A stretch of DNA of 64,000 nucleotides from JALYOK01 sp963840785 (GTDB lineage: Bacteria > Pseudomonadota > Gammaproteobacteria > Burkholderiales > JALYOK01): assembly GCA_963840785.1 (NCBI GenBank), contig CAWJAF010000015.1, positions 124,001 through 188,000 on the forward strand. The letters run 5' to 3'. Below are positions 8,587-17,390 of the stretch, in pieces. The first letter of the stretch is position 1. Every line of letters starts with the position of its first letter. The notes beneath the pieces are model-generated. The model did no database searches. It saw only the letters and a program-made list of their open reading frames with translations, and was not told the origin of the DNA. The translations under genes were made by a program, and so were the position numbers.

Positions 8587-9963
8587 CTAGAGTCCTCGGA
8601 CAAACTTGATCAGGGCCGCGCGCTCCGACGCCGACATTTGTCGAAATTTTTCGCGAGCGGATTGCGCTTCGCCGCCATGCCATAGAACGGCCTCCGTCAC
8701 ATCGCGGGCACGTCCGTCGTGCAGCAAATCACTGTGATTTTCCGCACCGATTCCCCATAGCGGCGCGGTACGCCATTCGTGGCCATCGGCCAGAAAATCC
8801 GGGCGGCCGTCGGCGAGCGCATCGCCCATATCGTGTAGTAATAAATCGGTGTAAGGTTTGAACACGACGTTGGCGTTATCCGGAATGTCCGTTACATCAC
8901 CGGTCTTGAGTTCCGCTACGTGGCAGGTGCCGCAGCCCGCTTCCACGAACAATTCTTCCCCACGCGTTGAGTCGACGTTAGCACTCGGGGCGGCATTTGG
9001 AATTTGTAACGTCTGAAGATAAACGGTCAAGGTTTCCAATCGGCTCGGCAAAACTTCGGCGAGCAATTGCCCGGCGCAACCGCCGCCACAGTTCGTCGTC
9101 ATCGGATCCGTGCGGCACGCGTGTTGATCGTCAGGACAATTGTCGACAGGAAAAATATCCGAGGTCGCGCCGATATCATTTATGAGGGCCGCGGCGATTT
9201 GCTGACGCAAATTCGGTTGATTCGCTTTCCAACCGAAACGGCCGATCACGACTTTGCCCGCCACTTCGTCCCAAACGTAATTCGGTCTTCCGCTTACGCC
9301 TTTTGATTTCTGTTGTTGCGCCAATTCCAGCAACGCCGATTCCGGAACCGCTTCGAGCAATCCAAGGCCAAATAGCGGTGGCGCGTTGCGCGACGAGATG
9401 AGTGTTTCTTGACCAAGTTCGCCGAATTGCAAATCGCTGAATTCTATTCGCGGCTTACGCAAAACGATTCTTTCGCCATCGGAGAAACTCGCTTCTACCG
9501 GCTCGTAGAAAGCGGTCGCGCGCCCTTCCCGCGGCACGCGGTTGGCAATACTACGGTTTTGTAGTTGCTCGCCATAGCGCGGATGCTGTAGCGCACCACC
9601 ATTGTCGGCACGCCCGGGTACGCTCAGTCGAATGACCATCCCGCGTTCGACCGCTTGGCCATGCGCCGGCGCGGCAGATCGCGCAGCATTCTGATGACAC
9701 GCGGGGCAACTGGCTTCGTTGAATGTTGGACCTAAGCCCCACACGCCTTCGAGATCATTTCGCAGCGACCATGGTTCACTGAATTTGCGCCGGCCCGCGC
9801 TGATTTTCTCTTTCAAGCTCATCGGACTTTGGTCGTCAATGTAATTCGACGCCGACGTTTTTGACACTTCGTTTGCGGCGAAGGCAAACTGATATGCAGA
9901 GATCACCACGAAAAAATAAAGGAATGTGCAATAGAACCAAACTCGATTTCTATTATTTTTCAT
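8587..9963 (-). CDS. periplasmic di-haem oxidoreductase (DUF1111, thiol-oxidoreductase-like)
   Basis: About 458 residues with an N-terminal signal peptide (hydrophobic YCTFLYFFVVISAYQFAFA then Ala-Asn). Two haem c sites are visible, CPACH near residue 113 after the start used here and CGTCH about 225 residues later, together with LISSRNAPPLFGLGLLEAVP and the C-terminal GIGAENHSDLLHDGRA that mark the 'di-heme oxidoreductase, putative thiol oxidoreductase' family related to MauG and cytochrome c peroxidases. The substrate is unknown. The ATG at 9963 is chosen because it gives a clean signal peptide and clears the upstream gene; the longer frame would overlap it. It closes the BKACE-DUF695 run. 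Confidence 0.85.
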   Translation of the reverse strand: MKNNRNRVWFYCTFLYFFVVISAYQFAFAANEVSKTSASNYIDDQSPMSLKEKISAGRRKFSEPWSLRNDLEGVWGLGPTFNEASCPACHQNAARSAAPAHGQAVERGMVIRLSVPGRADNGGALQHPRYGEQLQNRSIANRVPREGRATAFYEPVEASFSDGERIVLRKPRIEFSDLQFGELGQETLISSRNAPPLFGLGLLEAVPESALLELAQQQKSKGVSGRPNYVWDEVAGKVVIGRFGWKANQPNLRQQIAAALINDIGATSDIFPVDNCPDDQHACRTDPMTTNCGGGCAGQLLAEVLPSRLETLTVYLQTLQIPNAAPSANVDSTRGEELFVEAGCGTCHVAELKTGDVTDIPDNANVVFKPYTDLLLHDMGDALADGRPDFLADGHEWRTAPLWGIGAENHSDLLHDGRARDVTEAVLWHGGEAQSAREKFRQMSASERAALIKFVRGL

Positions 9964-9994
9964 CGAGACGAATGATGCGGCCAAAGTGCTCGTC

Positions 9995-10498
9995 CTAGCG
10001 CCCTTGCAACTTTTCCGTACTGAATTTAGACCAAGCATCCCATTCCGGGTCGCTTTCTAAACGGAAGGAAATTTTGTGAGTCTTGATACCGTCGATCAAT
10101 TCTTCTGCTAGCGTCTGCGCGTGGTCCATATTCTTCACATATAACAAAAATTCTCGCGCGTTATTAACCGTGATTATCGTGGCGAATATCGCATGACCGG
10201 GGTCAACTAATTGATCTTCAATCGCCGCTTCGATTTTCTCGAGATCTTCGCGATCCAATCGTTCTGGAAATGGCCGATCGTTATGGGTATTGAACGGGAC
10301 AAAAAATCTTAAGCTGCGACCGAACTCTGCACGCGTTACGATAGCGGAAAGCGCCGCGTTGGTTCGAACGGCTGCGGTTTTTCCGCCAATCTCGTGCTTG
10401 GTTGTTTCCCATTCTTCCGTAGCGGAATAAAATCCCTGTGCGGCGACCGCAATTGTCGTCCCAGCGCATAACATGAGCGCCGCACTAAAATGCCACAT
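9995..10498 (-). CDS. secreted DUF695-like protein
   Basis: A 167-residue protein with a short signal peptide (SAALMLCAGTTIAVAAQ). The body is a compact alpha/beta sequence with the phrase SDPEWDAWSKF near the end, similar to the EW..Y/W signature of DUF695, and VRTNAALSAIVTRAEFGRSLRFFVPF in the first half. No catalytic motif is evident. It overlaps the end of the BKACE gene by 14 bases, so it is likely translationally coupled, and precedes the di-haem oxidoreductase by 31 bases. The family name is a moderate guess; function unknown. Confidence 0.7.
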   Translation of the reverse strand: MWHFSAALMLCAGTTIAVAAQGFYSATEEWETTKHEIGGKTAAVRTNAALSAIVTRAEFGRSLRFFVPFNTHNDRPFPERLDREDLEKIEAAIEDQLVDPGHAIFATIITVNNAREFLLYVKNMDHAQTLAEELIDGIKTHKISFRLESDPEWDAWSKFSTEKLQGR

Positions 10499-11417
10499 TA
10501 CTTCCGCCTTTGAGTTTCAACATAGCCCGTGCTTCATCAGGTGTCGCAACTTCCAGCGACAGCGCTTCGATGATCGTGCGCGCGCGCTTGACTTGCGCCG
10601 CGTTGGTTTCGGCGAGTTTGCCGGGACCGTCCCAAAGCGAATCTTCCAAACCAACACGCACGTTGCCGCCCATCGCCGCTGACATGGTTGCGACCGGAAT
10701 TTGATTGCGCCCGGCGCCGAGTACCGACCAAACATAATCGTTACCAAATAGCCGATCCGCCGTTCGCTTCATGTGAAGAATGTCTTCCGGATGACCACCG
10801 ATGCCGCCCATAATGCCGAATACCGATTGAACGAAGAATGGCGCTTTGACGATGCCGCGATCTGCAAAATGCGCGAGATTGTACAAATGAGAAATGTCGT
10901 AGCATTCCAGTTCAAATCGAGTGCTGTTATCGTTGCACGAACTCAAAATGAATTCGATATCTTTGTAGGTATTTTTGAAGACGCGGTCGCGGCTACCCTC
11001 AAGATAATCAACTTCCCATTGGTGTTGGAAATTTTTGTAGCGATCAACCATCGGATAAAGGCCGAAATTCATCGAACCCATATTCAATGACGCGACTTCG
11101 GGCTTCAGCTGCAACGCCGGTTGCAAACGCTCCTGCGTGGTCATCGTTGCCGCACCGCCGGTAGTGAGATTGATTACGACGTTGGATTTCGCCTTGATGG
11201 TCGGCAAAAATTCGCGGAACAAATTCGGATCCTGCGTCGGCCGGCCGTCGTTCGGATCGCGCGCATGCAGGTGCACAATCGCCGCGCCCGCTTCCGCTGC
11301 ACCAATCGCCGCATCGGCAATTTCTTTCGGTGTAATCGGCAAAAACTTCGACATCGTCGGCGTATGAATGGAACCTGTTACTGCGCAGGTGATAATGACT
11401 TTGCGTGTGGCCGCCAT
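10485..11417 (-). CDS. beta-keto acid cleavage enzyme (BKACE, DUF849)
   Basis: A 310-residue zinc-dependent TIM-barrel enzyme. BKACE proteins cleave a beta-keto acid with acetyl-CoA to acetoacetate and a CoA ester; the founding member Kce acts on 3-keto-5-aminohexanoate in lysine fermentation. Seen here: VIITCAVTGSIHTP at the start, the metal site AAIVHLHARDPNDGRP near residue 45, NLTTGGAATMTTQERL and, further on, GIMGGIGGHPEDI and VLGAGRNQIPVATMSAAMGG. Substrate specificity cannot be read from the sequence; distant lysine-fermentation genes are absent here. It heads a three-gene run with DUF695 and the di-haem oxidoreductase. Confidence 0.92.
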   Translation of the reverse strand: MAATRKVIITCAVTGSIHTPTMSKFLPITPKEIADAAIGAAEAGAAIVHLHARDPNDGRPTQDPNLFREFLPTIKAKSNVVINLTTGGAATMTTQERLQPALQLKPEVASLNMGSMNFGLYPMVDRYKNFQHQWEVDYLEGSRDRVFKNTYKDIEFILSSCNDNSTRFELECYDISHLYNLAHFADRGIVKAPFFVQSVFGIMGGIGGHPEDILHMKRTADRLFGNDYVWSVLGAGRNQIPVATMSAAMGGNVRVGLEDSLWDGPGKLAETNAAQVKRARTIIEALSLEVATPDEARAMLKLKGGSNVAF

Positions 11418-11474
11418 GCGGGTCTCCTTAATGATTATTCTTCATTTTACCGTAACCGAATCAGGGACTACTCT

Positions 11475-12062
11475 TTAACGCAACAATAACTTCACGTCGT
11501 GCAGAATTTTGTCCGGCGAGATGCCGTAGTTCATCAGTAAGCGCAACTTGCCGTCGCGGTCGAACACAAAGGTTCCGGAGAAATGCTCGATGTTGTAGTT
11601 ATCTGGACTCGTGCCCGGACGCTTTTCGAAAAATACGTGGAAGCTTTGCGCCGCCGCCTTAGTGGCTGCTTCGTCGCCACGTAACGCCAAAAAATTCGGA
11701 TGAAACGCAGGAACAAATTTTGCGAGCATGGCTTGGGTATCGCGATCGGGATCAAGCGTGACAAACAAAACCTGTACACGATCGGCATCGGCGTCCAGTA
11801 GTTTCATCAAGTTCGCCAATTCACGCAGAGTGGTCGGGCAAACCTCCGGGCACTGGGTGAACCCAAAAAAAACTAAGACCACTTTACCTTTGAAATCCTC
11901 GAGGGTACGTATTTTTCCGGTGTGATCGGTAAGCTTTAGCGCCTTGCCATAGTCGGCGCCGGTGATGTCTATTCCTTGGAATTGGGCTTGGGAATCCTTC
12001 GCGACGTTGTCACAGCCCGCAAGGCTTGTAAGTAAAACCAATACCGCTAAACCGCGCCACAT
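11475..12062 (-). CDS. SCO1/SenC family copper chaperone, lipoprotein
   Basis: About 195 residues, membrane-anchored through a lipobox (VLVLLTSLAGC). The thioredoxin-like domain carries the copper motif FGFTQCPEVCPTTL (CxxxC) and the distal histidine in the YNIEHFSGTFVFDRDG segment. SCO proteins deliver copper to the CuA site of cytochrome c oxidase subunit II. The ATG at 12062 is chosen because it yields the lipoprotein signal and lies 7 bases after the ctaB stop; the longer open frame would overlap ctaB. It completes the SURF1-SCO-like-ctaA-ctaB-SCO1 block. Confidence 0.92.
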   Translation of the reverse strand: MWRGLAVLVLLTSLAGCDNVAKDSQAQFQGIDITGADYGKALKLTDHTGKIRTLEDFKGKVVLVFFGFTQCPEVCPTTLRELANLMKLLDADADRVQVLFVTLDPDRDTQAMLAKFVPAFHPNFLALRGDEAATKAAAQSFHVFFEKRPGTSPDNYNIEHFSGTFVFDRDGKLRLLMNYGISPDKILHDVKLLLR

Positions 12063-12069
12063 CACGAGA

Positions 12070-12963
12070 CTAAAATCGAACGTAATGATCGACCAGCAGC
12101 GCTGCGAATAGCAGCGAAAGATATAGGATCGAGTAAGCGAACGTGCGCTTAGCCAACGCGTCGCTATAGTGGAAATAAATTTTAAGCGCAAAGTAAATAA
12201 ACACACCATCGAGTATCAACGCGGACGCCAGATAAATGAAGCCCGACATGCGCGTTGCGAACGGCAATAGCGTCACGGCGGTGAGGATGACGGTGTAGAG
12301 CAAGACATGCAAGCGCGTGAATTTATCGCCGTGGGTGACGGGCAGCATCGGCACACCGGCCTTGGCGTATTCCAATTTGCGATACAACGCCAGCGCCCAA
12401 AAATGCGGCGGCGTCCAGGCAAAGATAATCAAAAACAGAATCAGCGCGTCGGAAGAAACCTGCCCGGTCACGGCAGCCCAACCGAGCACCGGCGGCATGG
12501 CACCGGACGCGCCGCCGATCACGATATTTTGCGGCGTCGCGGGCTTGAGCAGGATAGTGTAGATGACCGCATAACCGACAAAGGTGGCAAGGGTCAGCCA
12601 CATGGTCAACGGATTGACCGCGAAATAAAGCAGCAGTAAACCAATCCCGCCGATTACCGAGGCAAACACCAGCGTTTGCGGCGAGGTCAGCGTTCCGCGC
12701 GGCAGCGGCCGTCCGCGGGTGCGCGCCATGACCGCATCGATTTTTTGTTCGACCAAACAATTAATTGCCGCGGCCGCACCGGCCACCAAACCGATTCCCA
12801 AGGTCGCCGCGACCAACAATGCCGGCGGCACCATGCCCGGCGTAGCGAGGAACATGCCGATGACCGCCGTGAATACGATCAGCGAGACCACCCGCGGCTT
12901 GGTGAGTTGGAAAAATTGTTGCGCCAGGCTGACCGGCGATTCTATTGCGAAAGATGTCGACAT
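12070..12963 (-). CDS. ctaB: protoheme IX farnesyltransferase (heme O synthase)
   Basis: A 297-residue polytopic UbiA-family prenyltransferase that converts haem B to haem O. The first Asp/Glu-rich motif is NCLVEQKIDAVMARTRGRP, in the form typical of beta-proteobacterial CtaB, and the FAWTPPHFWALAL segment and YSDALAKRTFAYSILYLS follow. About nine hydrophobic helices are visible. It is coupled tightly to ctaA (12 bases) and SCO1 (7 bases). Confidence 0.95.
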   Translation of the reverse strand: MSTSFAIESPVSLAQQFFQLTKPRVVSLIVFTAVIGMFLATPGMVPPALLVAATLGIGLVAGAAAAINCLVEQKIDAVMARTRGRPLPRGTLTSPQTLVFASVIGGIGLLLLYFAVNPLTMWLTLATFVGYAVIYTILLKPATPQNIVIGGASGAMPPVLGWAAVTGQVSSDALILFLIIFAWTPPHFWALALYRKLEYAKAGVPMLPVTHGDKFTRLHVLLYTVILTAVTLLPFATRMSGFIYLASALILDGVFIYFALKIYFHYSDALAKRTFAYSILYLSLLFAALLVDHYVRF

Positions 12964-12975
12964 ATTTAAATCAGG

Positions 12976-13953
12976 CTAATTATTATTGTGTAATCGATAG
13001 TTTAGGACGACTAGTAGCATAAGCAGTAAAGCTGCACCGGCATTATGCGCCACGGCAAGGGGTAAGGGCAAACTGAACCAGACGTTAGCGATGCCCAAGG
13101 AAATTTGCAGCGCGAGAGCGCCACATAGTGCGACGCCAATTCGCCTGAATCGTTCGAGAATAACCAGTCGGTAACCGAGATAGCCGACTATGAAAAAAGT
13201 GAGTAACGCACCGACCCGATGCACCCAATGTATCGCCGTCAGCGCGTCTTGATGCAATAACTCACCCGTCGCAGTGCGACCGAGATCCCGTAGCGGATAA
13301 AAGCCACTAGCATAGTCCGCCGCCGGCACCCAACTGCCGTGACATTGCGGAAAATCGGTGCAGGCAAGCGCGGCGTAATTGGTGCTCACCCAACCGCCGA
13401 GGATGATTTGAATGGTCAAAACTGCCAACGCTAACTTTGCGGGGCCTTGTAGTTCCTGAAATCGGTTGATGCCTCCGAGAACGGCGGGCCGATACTGACG
13501 CATCAGTAGCCAGATCAACAATGCCAGTGTTGTCATGCCGCCGATCAGATGTGCGGTAACCACTGCGGGATAAAGCCTCAAGGTCACCGTCCACATCCCA
13601 AGCAAACCTTGGAATACCACCAGGCCAACCAAGAAAAGCGGTAAACCAATTTGGGCGCCTTCTGCGCGCCGGCGCCAGCTCAAGATGGCAATTGCAATGA
13701 TCAGCAAACCGAGCGACGACGCAAAATAGCGATGGATCATCTCGATCCAGCCTTTGCGCGCTTCGACCGGCTGATCCGGGAATTTCGCTTGCGCAGTGGC
13801 GAGTTCGTGCGCCTCGTCAGGCACGGTGACGTGGCCATAGCAACCGGGCCAATCCGGACAGCCGAGCCCGGCATCGGACAGGCGCACAAATGCGCCGAGG
13901 ACGATGATGCCGAAGGTCAATACGGTCGCAAATTTAATTAGGTTACGATACAT
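12976..13953 (-). CDS. ctaA: heme A synthase
   Basis: A 325-residue membrane enzyme (COX15/CtaA) that oxidises the C8 methyl of haem O to give haem A. Conserved haem-ligand histidines appear in WIEMIHRYFASSLGL, VVTAHLIGGMTTLALL, TAIHWVHRVGALL and VAHNAGAALLLM. A cysteine pair lies in the loop ACTDFPQCHG and another in GCPDWPGCYG near the N-terminus, as in type-2 enzymes. It starts 2 bases after the SCO-like gene. Confidence 0.95.
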   Translation of the reverse strand: MYRNLIKFATVLTFGIIVLGAFVRLSDAGLGCPDWPGCYGHVTVPDEAHELATAQAKFPDQPVEARKGWIEMIHRYFASSLGLLIIAIAILSWRRRAEGAQIGLPLFLVGLVVFQGLLGMWTVTLRLYPAVVTAHLIGGMTTLALLIWLLMRQYRPAVLGGINRFQELQGPAKLALAVLTIQIILGGWVSTNYAALACTDFPQCHGSWVPAADYASGFYPLRDLGRTATGELLHQDALTAIHWVHRVGALLTFFIVGYLGYRLVILERFRRIGVALCGALALQISLGIANVWFSLPLPLAVAHNAGAALLLMLLVVLNYRLHNNN

Positions 13954-13955
13954 CC

Positions 13956-14543
13956 CTACCCCACCTGCGACACGCTCAGTAAACGACTCAAATCGCGTCG
14001 AATACCGGCCGGGTCAGGATTTTTGACGTAACGCATCATGACCTGGCCGACCGGATCGATCAAAAAAATGTAATCGTTCACGTTCGCGTCGGGGCCGAGT
14101 GTTTGCAATAGCGCATCTATGGTGCCCGTTAGCACGTGCATGCCGGGATACTTCGCAGCAAGTTCCGGCGGCAATTTTGCGCCACCACGCAACAACATCA
14201 CGCGCTCGATGCGATTCATTTCTTTCGTCATCGAAATTCGGATCTGACGCATCAAATAAAGTTTGTGGTTGCATGCTTCACCGCAATCGGCCAAATCGAC
14301 CGTGAGCATGATCCATTTACCACGCAGTTTACTCGGCGGAAATTCCTTCCCCTGAGCATCAACTAACGGAACATCCGGCAGCGTTTTCGGTTCGATCAAT
14401 TCGCCGTAATTCAAGCGACTTTGCGGCGGCCAAACATAGAAACTGAGATAAGCCGCGATCAACGGCACCGCGAACACCGCAAAAATCAGAACTAAGTTGA
14501 TCCGAAAACTACGCTGCGCGGCGTTTGGTATTGACGACGACAT
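13956..14543 (-). CDS. SCO-like thioredoxin-fold assembly protein
   Basis: 195 residues with one N-terminal membrane helix (NLVLIFAVFAVPLIAAYLSF) and a periplasmic thioredoxin-like domain. The LRGKWIMLTVDLADCGEACN stretch places two cysteines (CGEAC) where SCO1 has its CxxxC copper motif; NDYIFLIDPVGQVMMRY is the matching C-terminal strand. This type of small protein sits between surf1 and ctaA in many beta-proteobacteria and is taken as an oxidase assembly factor, though its exact role is not established. It overlaps surf1 by 35 bases. Confidence 0.8.
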   Translation of the reverse strand: MSSSIPNAAQRSFRINLVLIFAVFAVPLIAAYLSFYVWPPQSRLNYGELIEPKTLPDVPLVDAQGKEFPPSKLRGKWIMLTVDLADCGEACNHKLYLMRQIRISMTKEMNRIERVMLLRGGAKLPPELAAKYPGMHVLTGTIDALLQTLGPDANVNDYIFLIDPVGQVMMRYVKNPDPAGIRRDLSRLLSVSQVG

Positions 14544-15222
14544 AAATCACCATAAGAGTTACAGTCAACGCGAACCATTGGAACGCGTAGCCGCGATGCA
14601 TATCGATTTTGAAATCGGGTTGTTCAATCACCGCGCGCAAACCCGCGGCTAAATCCTTTTGTTGCAGAACCACAATCGGCAAGACCGATAACGCCATCGC
14701 GCTTTTCGCACGCTCGAAGGTGAGGTTTTGCCACACGTTCCCGGCGATAGCCTGATCGGATAACTCAACGAATTTCGCCGACGGGACGCTGCCGGTTCCA
14801 ACAATTTTCACGCGCCCAACGGGAAATGCAACCTCCGGCGCTTTCGGGTAGTTTCGATCACGCTCAATCCAACCACGGTTAACCAACACGACTTGATTGG
14901 AATTAAAAATTCTAAGCGCCGCGATGACGTGATAGCCCGATTTCCCCTCATGTTCGCGGTTATCGATATAGACTTGCTTACCGGGAATAAATTCCCCGTT
15001 GGCCATGAGCGGGCGATAACGCAACTCGCTAACATCGCCGGTAGTGTTATCCAGATTAATCGGCGCGAGCGCTTGTTTTTGTTCGAAGCGCACCTGTAAT
15101 GCGGCTTTTTCCTCCGCTCGTCCTAGCTGCCAACGTCCTGCGGAAAACGTAAGCGCCATCATGCAGACAGTTGCAATTGTCGGGAGCAAGCGAGGCCGAA
15201 AATCATAATTTCCGAGTTGCAT
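14509..15222 (-). CDS. SURF1 family oxidase biogenesis protein
   Basis: 237 residues with a membrane helix at each end (PTIATVCMMALTFSAGRWQLGR and FALTVTLMVIYVVV), the classic SURF1 layout. Between them are RYRPLMANGEFIPGKQVYID, VLVNRGWIERDRNYP and the C-terminal RGYAFQWFAL signature. SURF1 hands haem A to subunit I during oxidase assembly. It starts the assembly block that runs to SCO1; a large palindrome lies just upstream. Confidence 0.92.
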   Translation of the reverse strand: MQLGNYDFRPRLLPTIATVCMMALTFSAGRWQLGRAEEKAALQVRFEQKQALAPINLDNTTGDVSELRYRPLMANGEFIPGKQVYIDNREHEGKSGYHVIAALRIFNSNQVVLVNRGWIERDRNYPKAPEVAFPVGRVKIVGTGSVPSAKFVELSDQAIAGNVWQNLTFERAKSAMALSVLPIVVLQQKDLAAGLRAVIEQPDFKIDMHRGYAFQWFALTVTLMVIYVVVNTKRRAA

Positions 15223-15225
15223 TTA

Positions 15226-15366
15226 GGAAGCGTTGATTTATTTCGAGTTCTAGGCAAGACAAGGCGCGAGAGAAAAATTGTGACGTAGCATATGTTGATA
15301 TGTGAGGAACAATTTTTCTGGAGTAACGCAGGATTGCGACGAAATCGGAATAAATCAGGGCTTCCG
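15226..15366. repeat. 141-bp palindromic element (MITE-like)
   Basis: The outer arms GGAAGCGTTGATTTATTTCGA (first 20 bases quoted to 15245) and its inverse TCGGAATAAATCAGGGCTTCC (ending 15366) pair, and the inner arms AGAAAAATTGT near 15272 and ACAATTTTTCT near 15310 pair again, with a near-symmetric centre CATATGTTGATATG. The element occupies nearly all the gap between surf1 (minus) and the DUF2909 gene (plus). It has the size and symmetry of a miniature inverted-repeat element; no second copy was found in this window. Confidence 0.7.
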
Positions 15367-15435
15367 TAATTCGCGCTGGAATTGCAAAGGGGTATGGCAT
15401 TGGCTTAGACTCTGCGAACAATCGGAGAAACGTTT

Positions 15436-15645
15436 ATGAGATACGTCATTTTACTATTTATCGTTTTCATCCTCGGCAGCCTATTCAGCGCCCTATACTT
15501 CATGGTCAAAGATAAAGGCCAATCGACGCGAACCGTTCGCGCATTGACCTGGCGCATCGGACTATCCATCACGTTATTCTTGATTCTGATGATCGGCTAC
15601 CACTTCGGCTTCATTGAGCCACAAGGCATGATGAATAAGCAGTAG
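15436..15645 (+). CDS. DUF2909 twin-transmembrane protein
   Basis: A 69-residue inner-membrane protein with two helices (VILLFIVFILGSLFSALYFM and LSITLFLILMIGYHFGF) separated by KDKGQSTRTVRALTWRIGLS, the hallmark of the small DUF2909 family often found next to oxidase genes. It is convergent with ctaE and divergent from surf1. Function unknown. A strong hairpin terminator follows directly. Confidence 0.85.
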   Translation: MRYVILLFIVFILGSLFSALYFMVKDKGQSTRTVRALTWRIGLSITLFLILMIGYHFGFIEPQGMMNKQ

Positions 15646-15656
15646 CAATCACAAAA

Positions 15657-15685
15657 AAACACGCCGCGCTAGGCGCGGCGTGTTT
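15657..15685 (+). terminator. intrinsic terminator, probably bidirectional
   Basis: Perfect 13-bp stem AAACACGCCGCGC / GCGCGGCGTGTTT with a 3-base loop, flanked by an A-run and a T-rich tail. It can end the DUF2909 transcript and, from the other side, the ctaE transcript. Confidence 0.88.
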
Positions 15686-15761
15686 ATCTTGCTGGATTTT
15701 TATTCTTGCTACGACGGCACTGCTAACTCCCCCTCCACCTGCTTTTTTGACTGCCTTAAAT

Positions 15762-16619
15762 CTATAGCCAGTATACCAAGATAAAGAGCAACAACCAGAC
15801 TACGTCGACGAAATGCCAATACCATGATACGGCTTCAAATCCAAAATGCTGTTCGGGCGTAAAGTGGCCCGCCATGCAGCGGAACAATATCACGATTAAC
15901 ATGATGGTTCCGATCGTGACGTGGAATCCGTGAAAACCCGTCAGCATATAAAATGTCGCACCAAACACGCCTTGCTTGAGCGTTAGTCCCTCATGATAGG
16001 CATGCATGTATTCGTAAACTTGGAAGCCCAAAAACACCACGCCCAACGCGATGGTTAGAAACAACCACAAATTCAGCGCACCGCGGTTACCTTTTTTGAG
16101 CGCCCAGTGGGCCATGGTAATGGTCCAGCCAGAGGTCAGTAGGATCAGCGTATTAAGCGCGGGGATGCCCCACGCGTTAACTTTCTCGATCCCTCTTGAT
16201 TCGAACGGCAGTGGGCCGTTGGTCGGCCAGGACGGATTGAAATTCGGCCAAAGCAATTTATTGTCAATATCACCTAACCACGGCACCGACAGTTGGCGGG
16301 CATAAAACAGCGCACCGAAAAATGCGGCAAAGAACATGACCTCGGAGAAGATGAACCAACTCATGCTCCAGCGGAATGAGCGATCTACTTGCGCGTTATA
16401 GCTTCCCGCCTCGCTTTCGCGCGCAACGGTGCCGAACCAGCCGAACAACATATAAATCAGAACCGCAAAACCGAGCCCAATCATCAACCAAGCAACGTTC
16501 GCGCTCCCATGCAATAGCGTGACCAAGCCGAATGCCAGCAACAGCAACGATACTGAGCCGGTGATCGGCCAATGGGACGGCTGCGGAACAAAATAATGAC
16601 CAACGGATTGTGCACTCAC
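15762..16619 (-). CDS. ctaE: cytochrome c oxidase subunit III
   Basis: A 285-residue seven-helix membrane subunit of the aa3-type oxidase. Family landmarks are WFGTVARESEAGSYN, RWSMSWFIFSEVMFFAAFFGALF, the GIPALNTLILLTSGWTIT segment and FHGFHVTIGTIML, ending in the HFVDVVWLLLFILVYWL helix. It is the last gene of the oxidase operon, 52 bases after the DUF2970 gene. Confidence 0.95.
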   Translation of the reverse strand: MSAQSVGHYFVPQPSHWPITGSVSLLLLAFGLVTLLHGSANVAWLMIGLGFAVLIYMLFGWFGTVARESEAGSYNAQVDRSFRWSMSWFIFSEVMFFAAFFGALFYARQLSVPWLGDIDNKLLWPNFNPSWPTNGPLPFESRGIEKVNAWGIPALNTLILLTSGWTITMAHWALKKGNRGALNLWLFLTIALGVVFLGFQVYEYMHAYHEGLTLKQGVFGATFYMLTGFHGFHVTIGTIMLIVILFRCMAGHFTPEQHFGFEAVSWYWHFVDVVWLLLFILVYWL

Positions 16620-16671
16620 CTTTTATTCTCCCTCACTTATAGTCTGATAAGCTGGCCATATGGACCATATC

Positions 16672-16845
16672 TCAACGAGTCACAAAATACACTAACAACA
16701 CGATTGAAAAAATAAACACTAAGGCACTTACAATGCCCGCAAAAATGACCTGGGCGGGCGTTAACGCAATCGCATCGTGATCGTAGTCACTGCCTTTGCG
16801 CACGCCAAAAAAACTCCAAAATACTGCCTGAAATGCCCTAAACAT
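16672..16845 (-). CDS. DUF2970 small membrane protein
   Basis: A 57-residue product reading MFRAFQAVFWSFFGVRKG at the start and ending in the helix AGIVSALVFIFSIVLLVYFV. This matches the DUF2970 family, small proteins encoded between ctaG and ctaE in beta-proteobacteria and some gamma-proteobacteria and thought to assist the oxidase. Its ATG at 16845 follows the ctaG stop by one base. Confidence 0.88.
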   Translation of the reverse strand: MFRAFQAVFWSFFGVRKGSDYDHDAIALTPAQVIFAGIVSALVFIFSIVLLVYFVTR

Positions 16846-16846
16846 C

Positions 16847-17389
16847 CTAACTCTTACTCCCTACTTCCGCCGTCATATCAAAGAACGTGTATGACAGCGT
16901 CAGTGTCGTTACTTCTTTCGGCAAATCGCGCCCTACATAAAATACTACCGGCATCTGCCTAGTTTCATTCGCTGCAAGCGTCTGCTGATTAAAGCAAAAA
17001 CACTCCAGCTTATTGAAATACTTTCCCGCGATTTCCGGGCCATAGCTTGGCCTTGCTTGACCTACCATCGCTTTGCCCGTCGTGTTCGTCACCGTGTAAA
17101 CCATTTGAGCAACTTCACCGGGATGTACCTGAATTGTCCGTTGCTCCGGCGCAAAGCGCCACGGCATTTGCTGGTTGATTGTCGCGTCGAACTGAACGGT
17201 TATCGTGCGCGATAAATCTACCTGCGTATTTTTTGCTTCCGCTCGCGTCACGACTCGCGTTTGGCTAATACCGGTTACTTCACAAATCTTTTTGTAGAAC
17301 GGAACCAGTGCAATCCCGAACCCGGCCATCAATACCACGATCGCCAGCAACTTCTTTAACATCACTTGATTCTGCGCCGCTAAATCCAT
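16847..17389 (-). CDS. ctaG: cytochrome c oxidase assembly protein CtaG/Cox11
   Basis: About 180 residues: one N-terminal membrane helix (LLAIVVLMAGFGIALVPFY) and a periplasmic beta-domain that supplies copper to the CuB site of subunit I. The copper motif NKLECFCFNQQTL (CxC) and the PVVFYVGRDLP and LTLSYTFFD signatures are present, along with KICEVTGI after the helix. The ATG at 17389 gives the usual short cytoplasmic tail; the longer frame would overlap the preceding small gene. Confidence 0.94.
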   Translation of the reverse strand: MDLAAQNQVMLKKLLAIVVLMAGFGIALVPFYKKICEVTGISQTRVVTRAEAKNTQVDLSRTITVQFDATINQQMPWRFAPEQRTIQVHPGEVAQMVYTVTNTTGKAMVGQARPSYGPEIAGKYFNKLECFCFNQQTLAANETRQMPVVFYVGRDLPKEVTTLTLSYTFFDMTAEVGSKS

Positions 17390-17390
17390 C

